In this document: positions 55,976 to 64,000 of the stretch, in pieces | How positions within the stretch are numbered: position 1 is the first letter of the stretch | How the letters are laid out: each line of letters starts with the position of its first letter | Assembly: GCF_000832985.1 (NCBI RefSeq) | Contig: NZ_CP009920.1 | Span: 1,612,001 to 1,676,000, forward strand | DNA: 64,000 bases | Source: Priestia megaterium NBRC 15308 = ATCC 14581 | GTDB lineage: Bacteria > Bacillota > Bacilli > Bacillales > Bacillaceae_H | Direction: 5' to 3' | Translations under genes and position numbers: made by a program | The notes under the pieces: generated by a model | The model's input: only the letters and a program-made list of their open reading frames with translations | Told to the model about the DNA's origin: nothing | Database searches by the model: none

Positions 55976-56974
55976 TTATTTTGTTGATTGTCTGAACTCG
56001 ATGCGGTGAGGAAGCTGTACAATGCTGCTGTCTACCGTTTCTTTGTTCATGTATTTTGTTAAGAGACGCATCGCTACTGCACCAATATCATACATTGGCT
56101 GTACAACAGATGTTAACTGAGGACGAACCATTGTTGAAAGTCTTGTGTTATCAAAACCGATAACTTCTAGATCGTTTGGTACATTCAACCCGCGGTCTTG
56201 TGCCCCGTGAATAACGCCTAATGCCATTTCATCCGTTCCAACGAAAATAGCAGTTGGTTTTTCATCTTCTTCTAATAGTTTTTCAACCGCTTCAATACCT
56301 GAATCGTACGTGTAGTCTCCTTCTACAATATAAGAATCACGTACAGGCAATCCGCTTTCCGTAAGAGCACGCTTGTACCCTTTTACTTTTTTCGCATGAT
56401 TGATCGGTTCTTCTAACGTACCTGAAACGAATGCAATATTTTTATGACCGCTGTCAATTAGTGATTGCACTGCATCAAAAGCTGCTTGTTCATAATCAAT
56501 AGTTACAGATGGGATTTGGTTAGTTGATTCGATTGATGCTGCAAGGACAACTGGAACCGGTGATTTTTTTAGCTCTTCTACGTGTTCTTCCGTTACATTC
56601 CCACTCATGAAGATGATTCCATCTACTTGTTTACCAAGCATGTTATTTAAAAGGTGAAGTTCTTTATCTTGATTTTGATCGGAGTTACTTAAGATGATAT
56701 TATATTTGTACATTGTTGCAATATCTTCGATTCCACGCGCTAACTCTGCATAGAAAATATTTGAAATATCAGGAATGATAACTCCTACTGTCGTTGTTTT
56801 TTTACTTGCTAATCCACGCGCTACTGCGTTCGGACGATAGCCTAGTCTTTCAATTGTTTCTAATACTTTTTTTCTAGTTGATGGTTTTACATTTGGATTT
56901 CCGTTTACCACACGAGAAACCGTTGCCATCGACACGCTTGCTTCCCTTGCTACATCATAAATTGTTACGTTCAC
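55976..56974 (-). CDS. ccpA: Catabolite control protein A
   Basis: CcpA is the LacI-family regulator that with HPr(Ser-P) binds cre sites and controls carbon metabolism. The 332-residue protein has the [22 protein letters not shown], the hinge with LASKK, and the periplasmic-binding-like core with [12 protein letters not shown]. It matches my memory of the B. megaterium CcpA used for crystallography. The start is GTG at 56974 (MNVTIYDV) after AAGGAG; the ORF could begin nine bases earlier but the shorter form has the known length. It leads ccpA-motPS. Its 558-base upstream region is described separately. Confidence 0.97.
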   Translation of the reverse strand: MNVTIYDVAREASVSMATVSRVVNGNPNVKPSTRKKVLETIERLGYRPNAVARGLASKKTTTVGVIIPDISNIFYAELARGIEDIATMYKYNIILSNSDQNQDKELHLLNNMLGKQVDGIIFMSGNVTEEHVEELKKSPVPVVLAASIESTNQIPSVTIDYEQAAFDAVQSLIDSGHKNIAFVSGTLEEPINHAKKVKGYKRALTESGLPVRDSYIVEGDYTYDSGIEAVEKLLEEDEKPTAIFVGTDEMALGVIHGAQDRGLNVPNDLEVIGFDNTRLSTMVRPQLTSVVQPMYDIGAVAMRLLTKYMNKETVDSSIVQLPHRIEFRQSTK

Positions 56975-57532
56975 AACAAACACTCCTTATCGAAAAACAT
57001 TTCGTTTATTTTATCCTTATTTCATTTCTTGTATTTACGTATATAAATCCATCTTCCTTTATAGAATGGCTATTTCTAGCTCCTTCACTCTTACATACAG
57101 CTTAGATACCCTGTATGCATCTAAATCATTCCTGTTATGCCCTTATTATTACGTGACAAAGACAATTTTACCAGTTTATATGTAACAATGTAAAAGACGG
57201 TGTATATTAAGTAAATAAAAAAAGTGAATCGCGAATTTATATCATATGCAATCACAGAATGATAGCGAATATCTGTAACTACTATACGATACTATGTGCT
57301 TCATCGCAACGTATTTACCGCCTTTTTCCGACAAGTTTCACGAGAATTTCATAAATTCTTGTTTTTTGGATTTGCACTTATTCTTTCCTATTTTGACAAA
57401 AGTTATCGACTGTTTTCAAAATACGTGATAATTTCGCTTATCTTTATTATAACGAAAGGCAAACAAGCTTGAAACCATTAAGTGCCTCAAACTTGTCATA
57501 AAAGTATACGAATTTTTCATTTTTACGTTTTT
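56975..57532 (-). promoter_or_regulatory. Gap between aroA and ccpA with candidate ccpA promoters
   Basis: No gene with a ribosome site was found in these 558 bases. Two minus-strand sigma-A-like promoters are seen: TTGCGA-N17-TATAGT (57304-57309, 57281-57286) and TTACAT-N17-TAAAAT (57188-57193, 57165-57170). They imply leaders of about 300 and 185 bases. No strong terminator for aroA was found, so some transcription from aroA may enter ccpA. Confidence 0.4.
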
Positions 57533-58609
57533 TTATAAATTTAAGTTACATATAGGTTTTAGCTGCTTCATAAATTCTGTAAATTGCGGGATATCCATTT
57601 GCTGAGCTGAATCAGAAAGTGCTACCGCAGGATCTGGATGAACTTCTGCCATAATTCCATCTGCACCGATGGCAAGAGCTGCTTTAGCCGTTGGAACAAG
57701 TAAATCTCGTCTTCCCGTTGAATGGGTGACGTCGACTAAAACAGGTAAATGAGTTTCTTGTTTTAAAATGGGAACAGCTGAAATATCCAGCGTATTTCGC
57801 GTTGCTCGCTCATACGTACGAATTCCTCGTTCACACAAAATCAGCTGATCATTTCCTTTTGACACAATGTATTCAGCAGCATTAATAAACTCATCAATCG
57901 TAGCGGCTAAGCCTCGCTTTAATAAGACAGGCTTCTTCATCGCACCCGCTTCTTTTAACAGCTCAAAGTTTTGCATATTACGAGCACCAATCTGAATCAC
58001 ATCTACGTATTCTACAGCTGTTTCAATATCAGCGGGGTCGACAATCTCACTAATAACGGCTAAATCGTATTCGTCAGCTACTCTTTTTAAAATTTGCAAT
58101 CCTTCTAAGCCAAGGCCTTGAAAATCATAAGGAGATGTTCTTGGCTTGTAGGCTCCGCCTCTAAGCATCCGCACACCCTGCTGCTTCACGACTTTTGCTA
58201 CGGCTGCTACTTGCTCATAGCTTTCAACGGAACAAGGTCCTGCTACAAAACGCTGAAGTCCGTCACCAATTGTTTCTCCTTTTACCGTAACAATTGTATT
58301 TTCCGGCTTCTTTTTACGGGATACAAGAAGTGCTTTACGATGATCATCTTCTTGAAGCTCTAAATGAGCTTTGAAAATCTCTTTGAAAATATGTTGAAGC
58401 GTAGACGTTTGAAACGGTCCTTCATTCTTGCTTAAAATCGCATCAAGCATTGCTCGTTCACGAACGGGATCAAACCGTTTGGTTGACTGCATGCCTTTTA
58501 ACTTTCCTATTTCTTGAACAAGCTCGCCTCGCTCATTAATAAGCATTAACAGTTTCATATTTACTTCGTCAATTTGAGATCGCAAATGCTGAAGATTTGA
58601 ATTCGTCAT
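57533..58609 (-). CDS. aroA: Bifunctional DAHP synthase/chorismate mutase
   Basis: This 358-residue enzyme makes DAHP, the first step of aromatic amino acid synthesis, and has chorismate mutase at its N-terminus (about 1-88, [23 protein letters not shown] in pieces), which acts as the feedback sensor. The synthase part has [41 protein letters not shown] and [12 protein letters not shown]. The frame is open 18 bases further; the ATG at 58609 after GGGTGG matches B. subtilis AroA. It is preceded by a leader with attenuator-like pairing (58644-58721). Confidence 0.96.
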   Translation of the reverse strand: MTNSNLQHLRSQIDEVNMKLLMLINERGELVQEIGKLKGMQSTKRFDPVRERAMLDAILSKNEGPFQTSTLQHIFKEIFKAHLELQEDDHRKALLVSRKKKPENTIVTVKGETIGDGLQRFVAGPCSVESYEQVAAVAKVVKQQGVRMLRGGAYKPRTSPYDFQGLGLEGLQILKRVADEYDLAVISEIVDPADIETAVEYVDVIQIGARNMQNFELLKEAGAMKKPVLLKRGLAATIDEFINAAEYIVSKGNDQLILCERGIRTYERATRNTLDISAVPILKQETHLPVLVDVTHSTGRRDLLVPTAKAALAIGADGIMAEVHPDPAVALSDSAQQMDIPQFTEFMKQLKPICNLNL

Positions 58610-58643
58610 GTACGTCCACCCTTTCACTGATTTTAAAAAATCC

Positions 58644-58752
58644 GTTTAGCAGGGTTACTACATAAGATGATAGATGATGGAGGATATATGTAAGGGGCTT
58701 CTCTGCTTTTATGTGCTAAACTACATCTATTGTACGAAAAAGCGGATGAAAC
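58644..58752 (-). promoter_or_regulatory. aroA promoter and attenuator-like leader
   Basis: On the minus strand a promoter TTGCGG-N17-TACAAT ends at 58729. The predicted RNA start near 58722 begins a leader whose first eight bases, GTTTAGCA, are perfectly complementary to TGCTAAAC at 58651-58644. That arm is followed by GGATTTTTT, a terminator-like U-tract, about 30 bases before the aroA start. Inner pairing TTACATA/TATGTAGTAA is also possible. Confidence 0.5.
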
Positions 58753-58767
58753 CGCAATCAGCTTATA

Positions 58768-58918
58768 AAAAAAAGAGGTTGAGGCATAGCTAAATCGCTC
58801 CAATCTAAAGGCGAAAAAATGGAATAAACAATCTATTATGGATTGCTTGTCATACAGTAAACCTACGTTCACCCTTTCAATGAAAAAATCCGAACGATTA
58901 ATGTTCGGATTTTTCTTT
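58768..58918. repeat. Dispersed intergenic repeat, copy 3 (reduced)
   Basis: About 150 bases. It has the left end AAAAAGAGGTTGAGGCATAG, then CAATCTAAAGGCGAAAAAATG, and the right end AAACCTACGTTCACC plus hairpin. The central part including the GC-rich core is replaced by about 35 unrelated bases. It lies just after ytxJ in the minus direction, the same setting as the other copies. Confidence 0.75.
58884..58914. terminator. Terminator after ytxJ, inside repeat copy 3
   Basis: AAAAATCCGAAC pairs perfectly with GTTCGGATTTTT around a 7-base loop. Confidence 0.85.
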
Positions 58919-58937
58919 TACTAAAATACTTTTTCGG

Positions 58938-59261
58938 TTAGTGAGCTACGTTTTTCGCTAATTCGTCTTCATTAATGTTCCAGTGAGAAGCATGCCACTT
59001 CACTTTTCCATCTTCAAACAGAAGCGCTTGAGGTGATTCATGCTTCACTTCATAGGTCTCAGCGATATAGTTAGATACATCACGTGAATCTTGAACATGA
59101 AGATAATAAGAAGGAATGTCTTCATGACTAGAAGCAAATGCTGAAAATGCCTCATGACCAGCTGCACTAATTGGACACGTTGTACTGTGTTTTAAAAATA
59201 AAAAGCGATTGTTTTCCTTTACAACTTGTTCGAACTCTTCAACTGTTGAAATTTTTTTCAT
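58938..59261 (-). CDS. ytxJ: Bacillithiol-system thioredoxin-fold protein YtxJ
   Basis: The 107-residue protein has a thioredoxin-like fold with one active-site Cys in HSTTCPISAAGHEAF, the cis-Pro region HESPQALLF and the ending WHASHWNINEDEL, all typical of YtxJ, thought to be a monothiol bacilliredoxin-like redox protein. ATG at 59261 follows AAAGGG by 8 bases; a GTG nine bases earlier overlaps that site. In B. subtilis it is third in the sigma-B operon ytxGHJ; here a terminator lies between ytxH and ytxJ. Repeat copy 3 follows it. Confidence 0.88.
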   Translation of the reverse strand: MKKISTVEEFEQVVKENNRFLFLKHSTTCPISAAGHEAFSAFASSHEDIPSYYLHVQDSRDVSNYIAETYEVKHESPQALLFEDGKVKWHASHWNINEDELAKNVAH

Positions 59262-59427
59262 TTTTTTCACCCTTTCTATACTTACTCTTAAGTTTACATG
59301 GTTTGAGCGTTTCCATACAAAAAGAGTGCTCAGCTTTATGTATGATGCTCATAAATTCATTTATAAGGTGGGGTTTTTTTCTGCAATGAAACGATTATTT
59401 ACTTGTTGTTATCCAACCTAAATTACA

Positions 59428-59467
59428 TACAAAAAAAGCGTTCACCCTATACGGTAAACGCTTTTGA
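59428..59467 (-). terminator. Terminator between ytxH and ytxJ
   Basis: AAAAGCGTTTACC pairs with GGTGAACGCTTTT (one G-U) on the minus strand around a 6-base loop, then TTTTTTGTATG. It follows ytxH by 8 bases. Confidence 0.8.
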
Positions 59468-59474
59468 TTCTTTA

Positions 59475-59930
59475 TTATGGCCGTGGCACTGTGCTTTCCA
59501 CTTCATCTAGTGCTTTTTGAGCTTCTGTTAGCTTTTGCTGAACGTCTTCGTTGCTTTGAGACTCAACTTCATCAGCAAGCACTTCTAAGCTTGTTGGCGG
59601 TAATGCTTCGTGTTCAGGATCTACTTTACGGAAGTTTTTCACCTTGTCCACTACTTGTGAAGATTGCTCAGACAGTGTTTGTGATAAACCAGCTGTTTTT
59701 TCTTTAGCCGTTTGAGCAAACCCTTGTCCTTTTTCAACAGCGCTGTTTTTCGCTTGCTCTGTTTTTAAACGAACGTAAGCTGCCTGCTCATTTAAATCAG
59801 AACGGAACTCTTTACCTGATTTTGGAGCAAGTAGTAATGCCGTTGCAGCTCCTACAACTCCTCCAATCACTGTTCCTACTAAAAAGCCTTTATTTGAAGT
59901 GTTGTTTGGTTTATTTGGTTTGTTTGACAT
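59475..59930 (-). CDS. ytxH: General stress protein YtxH
   Basis: The 151-residue protein has a polar N-terminus rich in Lys, Pro and Asn, one glycine-rich membrane helix (about 15-37, GFLVGTVIGGVVGAATALLLAP in part), the family signature LLAPKSGKEFR, and a long helical tail similar to LEA-like amphipathic repeats. It is the second gene of the B. subtilis ytxGHJ stress operon. It follows ytxG by 27 bases with an AAAGGAGGAGA site. A terminator follows it. Confidence 0.9.
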   Translation of the reverse strand: MSNKPNKPNNTSNKGFLVGTVIGGVVGAATALLLAPKSGKEFRSDLNEQAAYVRLKTEQAKNSAVEKGQGFAQTAKEKTAGLSQTLSEQSSQVVDKVKNFRKVDPEHEALPPTSLEVLADEVESQSNEDVQQKLTEAQKALDEVESTVPRP

Positions 59931-59957
59931 ATGCGTCTCCTCCTTTAAAGTTCATCC

Positions 59958-60443
59958 TTATGAAAATGAGCGTGAGCGTTGAACCGCTTTTTCTTTTACT
60001 TCAACAGGTACAGGCTCTGCTTCAACTTTTTTCTGTTTTCTTAATTTTATACGTTCCCATACGTCTAATGCAACATTGCTCCATTGAACAACTTGAGCAA
60101 CGGTTTCTTTATTTTCTTCTACTTTCTCTGAAACACTTGATGATACGCTTTTAATAGACTTATTTAGGTCTTGGATTGAGTCACCTACGCCTTTAACAGA
60201 ATCCACCACTGTGTTCAGCGCTTCGGATTTACGCTGAATATCTTCAGCTAACAGATTAGTCTTATGTAAAAGTGCAGTTGTTTCAGCTGTGATTCCTGTC
60301 ATTTGCTTTTCTACACCGTCTAAAGTACCTGCCACTGAATTTAATGTGTGCTGAACGGATTTCAATGTTTTGGACACGGAAACCACCAGGTAAAAAATCG
60401 CAATGGCAACAATAGCAGCGCTTAAATAAAGAATAATAACCAT
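59958..60443 (-). CDS. ytxG: General stress protein YtxG (DUF948)
   Basis: The 161-residue protein has one N-terminal membrane helix (about 2-24) and an extended amphipathic helical region of DUF948 (about 25-120: SVQHTLNSVAGTLDGVEKQM in part), with repeated Val/Leu spacing. The C-terminus is basic (RIKLRKQKKVEAEP). B. subtilis YtxG is induced by sigma-B and sigma-H. A sigma-B promoter with exact -35 GTTTAA and -10 GGGAAA lies 45-70 bases upstream. It leads ytxGH. Confidence 0.9.
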   Translation of the reverse strand: MVIILYLSAAIVAIAIFYLVVSVSKTLKSVQHTLNSVAGTLDGVEKQMTGITAETTALLHKTNLLAEDIQRKSEALNTVVDSVKGVGDSIQDLNKSIKSVSSSVSEKVEENKETVAQVVQWSNVALDVWERIKLRKQKKVEAEPVPVEVKEKAVQRSRSFS

Positions 60444-60487
60444 CTGTGCAAGGCACCTCCTATTTTCTTCTCTCTTGTTATAACTAC

Positions 60488-60513
60488 TTTCCCAATTTTA
60501 TAAACAATTAAAC
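60488..60513 (-). promoter_or_regulatory. Sigma-B promoter of ytxGH
   Basis: On the minus strand GTTTAA (60508-60513), 14 bases, then GGGAAA (60488-60493). This agrees with the sigma-B consensus GTTTAA-N12-14-GGGWAW and suits ytxG as a general stress gene. Confidence 0.75.
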
Positions 60514-60724
60514 CTTCTATTCCCTATAGACTCTTTAACTTTACCATATCCTCTCTGCTTTTATTCAGAAAAAGGGAAGATTGTACATTATTTCGCGATA
60601 TATGAGTTATTTCCCTTCCTAAAGAAAAAAAGGATTTTAAAGCATAAAAACAAACAAAATAAGCTCAGTGGGGTACAATAGAAAGTGAATCACCAATCAT
60701 TGCTATTTTAAGGAGGCACTATTT

Positions 60725-61840
60725 ATGAAAGACCCTAGAATTGCGACATTAGCTAAAAATTTAATTAATTATTCTGTTCGCCTTCAAAAAGGAGAAAAAG
60801 TATTAATCGAAAACTTTGGACTTCAGCGCGAACTTGTGACAGCACTTGTAGATGAAGCGTACAAGGCGGGTGGTTATCCATTTGTACTGCTAAAAGATCA
60901 TTCGGTAGACCGCGCTCTTTTAAACGGTGCACAAGAAGAGCAGTTCAATATGATGGCAGACTTCGAAGCAAATGTGATGAAAGAAATGAATGCTTATATT
61001 GGCTTGCGTTCTGGTTCAAACATTTTTGAACAATCAGATGTTCCGGCAGATAAAATGAAAATCCAAGGGAATACGATCGGTAAAAAAGTACATAGAGAAA
61101 TTCGCGTTCCAAAAACAAAATGGGTTGTTCTTCGCTATCCAAACGATTCAATGGCGCAGCTTGCTAAAATGAGTACAGAAGCATTTGAAGATTTTTATTT
61201 TGATGTATGTAACTTAGACTATGGCAAAATGAGCAAAGCGATGGATGCTTTGGTTGAGCTCATGAACCGTACGGACAAAGTGCGTTTAACAGGTGAGAAT
61301 ACAGACTTAACGTTCTCTATTAAAGATATTCCTGCAGTGAAGTGTGCCGGGGAAATGAATATTCCGGACGGTGAAGTATACACGGCTCCTGTACGTGATT
61401 CTGTAAACGGAACAATTTCTTACAACACTCCTTCTAACTATCAAGGCTTTACGTTTGAGAATGTATCCTTAACATTTAAAAACGGTAAGATTGTTGAAGC
61501 AACCGCTAATGATACAGAACGCATCAACGGCATTTTTGATACGGATGAAGGCGCACGTTTTGTTGGCGAATTTGCGATTGGCGTAAATCCATATATTCAA
61601 CATCCAATGCAAGACATCTTATTTGATGAAAAAATTGACGGAAGTTTCCACTTCACTCCTGGCGAGTGCTACGAAGATGCGTATAATGGAAACAAGTCAA
61701 ATATTCACTGGGATATGGTGATGATTCAGCGCCCAGAATACGGCGGCGGTGAGATTTATTTCGATGACGTGTTAATTCGTAAAGACGGGTTATTTGTCAT
61801 TGAAGAATTAAAAGCGTTAAATCCTGAAAATTTAAAATGA
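60725..61840 (+). CDS. ampS: Aminopeptidase, peptidase family M29 (AmpS type)
   Basis: The 371-residue protein is a metallo-aminopeptidase of family M29. The first metal Glu is in CAGEMNIPDGEVYTAP, followed by EFAIGVNPYI and IHWDMVMIQ, which supply the remaining Glu, His and Asp ligands, and GGEIYFDDVLI at the C-terminus. It cleaves N-terminal residues from peptides in the cytosol (no signal peptide). The N-terminal region with VRLQKGEKVLIE is typical. AAGGAGG precedes the ATG. It converges on murC with a shared terminator. Confidence 0.93.
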   Translation: MKDPRIATLAKNLINYSVRLQKGEKVLIENFGLQRELVTALVDEAYKAGGYPFVLLKDHSVDRALLNGAQEEQFNMMADFEANVMKEMNAYIGLRSGSNIFEQSDVPADKMKIQGNTIGKKVHREIRVPKTKWVVLRYPNDSMAQLAKMSTEAFEDFYFDVCNLDYGKMSKAMDALVELMNRTDKVRLTGENTDLTFSIKDIPAVKCAGEMNIPDGEVYTAPVRDSVNGTISYNTPSNYQGFTFENVSLTFKNGKIVEATANDTERINGIFDTDEGARFVGEFAIGVNPYIQHPMQDILFDEKIDGSFHFTPGECYEDAYNGNKSNIHWDMVMIQRPEYGGGEIYFDDVLIRKDGLFVIEELKALNPENLK

Positions 61841-61850
61841 GTTTTGAAAT

Positions 61851-61882
61851 AAAAAAGGCACTCTCCTGAGTGCCTTTTTTTT
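61851..61882. terminator. Bidirectional terminator between ampS and murC
   Basis: AAAAAAGGCACTC and GAGTGCCTTTTTT form a perfect stem around TCCT. Confidence 0.9.
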
Positions 61883-63182
61883 ATGATACGGTTTGCTGAT
61901 ATAGTTTTTCAAACTTTTGAATGTCTCCAGCACCCATAAATACTAATACAGCTTCATTATGGTCTTTTAACGATTCAATTGTTTCTTCATTAATTAATTC
62001 AGCTCCGCTGATTTTGCTTCGTAAATCTTCAATTGATAACTTACCTTGATGCTCACGAGCTGATCCAAAAATATCACATAGATATACTTTATCAGCGTGC
62101 TGTAAGCTTGCTGCAAAGTCCTCTAAGAACGTTTGTGTACGCGTAAAAGTATGCGGTTGGAAAACAGCCACAACTTCACGGTTTGGATACTTTTGACGAG
62201 CAGCTGAAATCGTTGCATTAATTTCCGTTGGATGGTGTGCATAATCATCAATTAGCACTTGTTTGCCAACGTTCTTTTCACTGAAACGACGTTTTACACC
62301 TTGATATGTTTTAAAACGCTCTTGCAGCACAGCAACGTCAATTTCTTCATAATGACAAAGTGCAATAACAGAAAGTGCATTTAAGATGTTATGGTCGCCA
62401 TACCCTGGAATTTCAAATGATGCGTGGAATGTATTACGAACGAACACATCAAATGTTGTGCCTGTTGTGCTTTTTACGATATTACGTGCTTGGAAATCAT
62501 TTTCTTCGCCTAATCCATAATAAAGAACAGGTACCTTCGCCTGAATTTGCTGCAGATGTTCATCATCACCACAGGCAATAATTCCTTTTTTGACTTGAAG
62601 TGCCATCTCTTGGAACGCGCTGAATACATCGTCGATATTGGCAAAATAATCAGGGTGATCAAAATCAATATTCGTCATAATTGCATAGTCTGGCGTATAA
62701 GATAAGAAGTGGCGGCGATACTCACATGCCTCAAACGCAAAATACTTGCTGTCTTTTACACCTTTACCCGTACCGTCTCCAATTAAATATGAAGTAGGTT
62801 CAGCTCCTTGAATCACATGCGCTAACATACCCGTTGTGGATGTTTTTCCGTGTGCTCCTGTTACGGCTACACTCGTATACTGTTTCATAAAGTCACCTAA
62901 GAAACGGTGATAGCGTACAAGCTTGACTCCTTCTTTTGAAGCTGCTTCTGCAATTTCCTCATGCGTATCAGGAAAAGCATTTCCTGCAATTACAGTCATG
63001 CCGTCTTTAATATTATTTTTATCAAATGGTAAAACAGGAATTCCCTGCTGTTCTAGTGCTTTTTGCGTAAAAATTTCTTTTTCAATATCCGATCCTTGAA
63101 CTTGAAAGCCCATATCGTTTAGGATTTGCGCAAGCGCACTCATTCCTGTTCCTTTAATACCTACAAAATGGTAAACTGTCAT
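61881..63182 (-). CDS. murC: UDP-N-acetylmuramate-L-alanine ligase
   Basis: MurC adds L-alanine to UDP-MurNAc, the first amino acid of the peptidoglycan stem peptide. The 433-residue protein has the glycine-rich UDP site [15 protein letters not shown], the ATP loop [21 protein letters not shown]-type [11 protein letters not shown] and [10 protein letters not shown]. The frame is open 18 bases further up; TTGGAGG and the ATG at 63182 (MTVYHFVGI) fit the normal N-terminus. It lies after an unrecognised gene on the same strand instead of sftA/ytpS, the neighbour I recall in B. subtilis. Confidence 0.96.
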   Translation of the reverse strand: MTVYHFVGIKGTGMSALAQILNDMGFQVQGSDIEKEIFTQKALEQQGIPVLPFDKNNIKDGMTVIAGNAFPDTHEEIAEAASKEGVKLVRYHRFLGDFMKQYTSVAVTGAHGKTSTTGMLAHVIQGAEPTSYLIGDGTGKGVKDSKYFAFEACEYRRHFLSYTPDYAIMTNIDFDHPDYFANIDDVFSAFQEMALQVKKGIIACGDDEHLQQIQAKVPVLYYGLGEENDFQARNIVKSTTGTTFDVFVRNTFHASFEIPGYGDHNILNALSVIALCHYEEIDVAVLQERFKTYQGVKRRFSEKNVGKQVLIDDYAHHPTEINATISAARQKYPNREVVAVFQPHTFTRTQTFLEDFAASLQHADKVYLCDIFGSAREHQGKLSIEDLRSKISGAELINEETIESLKDHNEAVLVFMGAGDIQKFEKLYQQTVS

Positions 63183-63367
63183 ATAAAGAACCTCCAACAT
63201 TCGTCTATCTGTAAGACAGTATATGACGGTTATCTAGAATTGCTCTTACAAACGTATATAAATGTCGTTTGATTGCTGATTTCACGATAACATCCGTACA
63301 TTATATCACTTCTTATAACATAACTCCATGACTCCATTTCTACTCTCTTCCCTTGCGAAACGGCCTT

Positions 63368-64000
63368 TTATTTTGGCTTCATCACATAGTATATAGCCTG
63401 CTGTTTTAAAAATGAGCGCCATGTCATTGCATTTTTTTTGTCATTATATTGCGTTACTAACTGTTCAATGCGTTGTTTATGTCCTAAAAAGAAAGAGTCA
63501 ATTAACACGTCATATCCGATTGATTTTATTTTTCGAATCCAAATTACTTGTTGTTCCTCTAAATTTGCAAATCTTCCTCTTACATCTTTGATGATAACCT
63601 GCTCATTTGTCAATGGGGTATATCCTTTTAAGAAAAACGAATTAGGTACTTTAGACACAATAATTGGCTCTAGTACACTCGTCAAAAAAAAGGCTCCTTG
63701 AATCAAAAACGACTCTGTTTTCTGCTTCGCCTGATCAGCTAAAAAAAGCTGCAGCAGGGTTTTCCCCTGAATGGTTACATATTCAAATGCAAACCACTGA
63801 AAAAATAATTGTTCATAGGAATCAGACAGAGGCGCCTCATGAGGTAAGTTTACTAACTCTTTAAATAAATGTGAAGCCCGCACTTTTTCTCGTATATTCG
63901 TATAGCGGTTCACAAAAAAGAAATATTGATTGTAAAAGTCGCAAATAGCATTATCAGACTGAAGCTGCTTTTGTTCACGAATTTCATTAAAGTTAATCAG
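63368..64000 (-). CDS. Unrecognised protein, C-terminal part (cut by right edge)
   Basis: The frame is open to the edge: codons upstream of the first GTG (63911-63913) continue LINFNEIREQKQL without a stop, so at least 210 residues are here and the start is outside. The protein is hydrophilic, rich in Phe, Tyr, Gln and Lys, with no membrane helix. A stretch LFFQWFAFEYV followed by GKTLLQLFLADQ and later EQVIIKDVRGRF vaguely recalls SEC-C-type proteins, but I see no zinc Cys. No family can be named. The end KPK-stop is 185 bases before murC. Confidence 0.6.
   Translation of the reverse strand: MINFNEIREQKQLQSDNAICDFYNQYFFFVNRYTNIREKVRASHLFKELVNLPHEAPLSDSYEQLFFQWFAFEYVTIQGKTLLQLFLADQAKQKTESFLIQGAFFLTSVLEPIIVSKVPNSFFLKGYTPLTNEQVIIKDVRGRFANLEEQQVIWIRKIKSIGYDVLIDSFFLGHKQRIEQLVTQYNDKKNAMTWRSFLKQQAIYYVMKPK

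Noticed and set aside
57450-57520. Short minus-strand frame (34 codons, starts ATGAAAAATTCG) between aroA and ccpA
   Set aside because: No ribosome site and very short; composition matches intergenic AT-rich DNA.

Overview
The window is a stretch of Bacillaceae chromosome, almost certainly Priestia (Bacillus) megaterium or a very close relative. Three things point there. The gene order is that of the Bacillus subtilis polA-phoPR-citrate cycle-accDA-dnaE-argGH-ackA-thiI-ezrA-rpsD-acsA-ccpA-murC region. The CcpA at 55976-56974 reads like the B. megaterium CcpA used in structural work (recalled, 332 residues). The 61-residue mature product of the gene at 40257 reads like B. megaterium spore protein SASP-A (recalled). 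No rRNA, tRNA, prophage, insertion sequence or CRISPR array was seen; this is a core-genome region and most genes have a clear B. subtilis counterpart.

Layout. 1-4.2 kb: 5' part of polA, the PhoP-PhoR two-component system and a MaoC-fold protein. 4.2-7.7 kb: citZ-icd-mdh of the citrate cycle. 8-16.5 kb: membrane proteins YtwI, YtvI and FxsA, pyruvate kinase, acetyl-CoA carboxyltransferase accDA, a FadR-type GntR regulator and NADP malic enzyme; pfkA, expected between accA and pyk, is absent. 16.7-24.2 kb: dnaE, sporulation genes ytrHI, nrnA, ytpI, ytoI and a small membrane protein. 24.5-31 kb: ytkL, ald, argGH with several ARG boxes, and small or EcsC-type proteins. 31-45 kb: ackA-ytxK, tpx, gerW-ytfI, sppA-yteJ, a second NAD kinase, an amidohydrolase, sspA, the ThiI/cysteine desulfurase pair and ezrA. 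45-50 kb: hisJ, refZ, a free-methionine sulfoxide reductase, rpsD with a long leader, and tyrS behind a T-box. 50-57 kb: acsA divergent from acuABC, motPS and ccpA. 57.5-64 kb: aroA (DAHP synthase/chorismate mutase) with a possible attenuator, the stress genes ytxGH and ytxJ, aminopeptidase ampS, murC, and an unrecognised protein cut by the right edge.

How the parts connect. Much of the window is acetate and acetyl-CoA metabolism: citrate synthase, pyruvate kinase, malic enzyme, acetyl-CoA carboxylase, acetate kinase, acetyl-CoA synthetase with its acetylase/deacetylase AcuA/AcuC, and the carbon catabolite regulator CcpA, with cre-like sites before citZ, ackA and acuA. A FadR-type regulator sits beside malic enzyme, and a FadR-like palindrome lies upstream of that gene.

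The main non-genic signal is a dispersed intergenic repeat family with three copies (about 24.26, 35.70 and 58.77 kb). All have the same orientation, all lie directly after the stop codon of a minus-strand gene, and all carry a terminator hairpin at one end. One copy is full-length with a GC-rich core, one lacks exactly that core, and one is reduced. This is the best candidate here for something not described by ordinary annotation. All calls are by eye; no database search or folding program was run.
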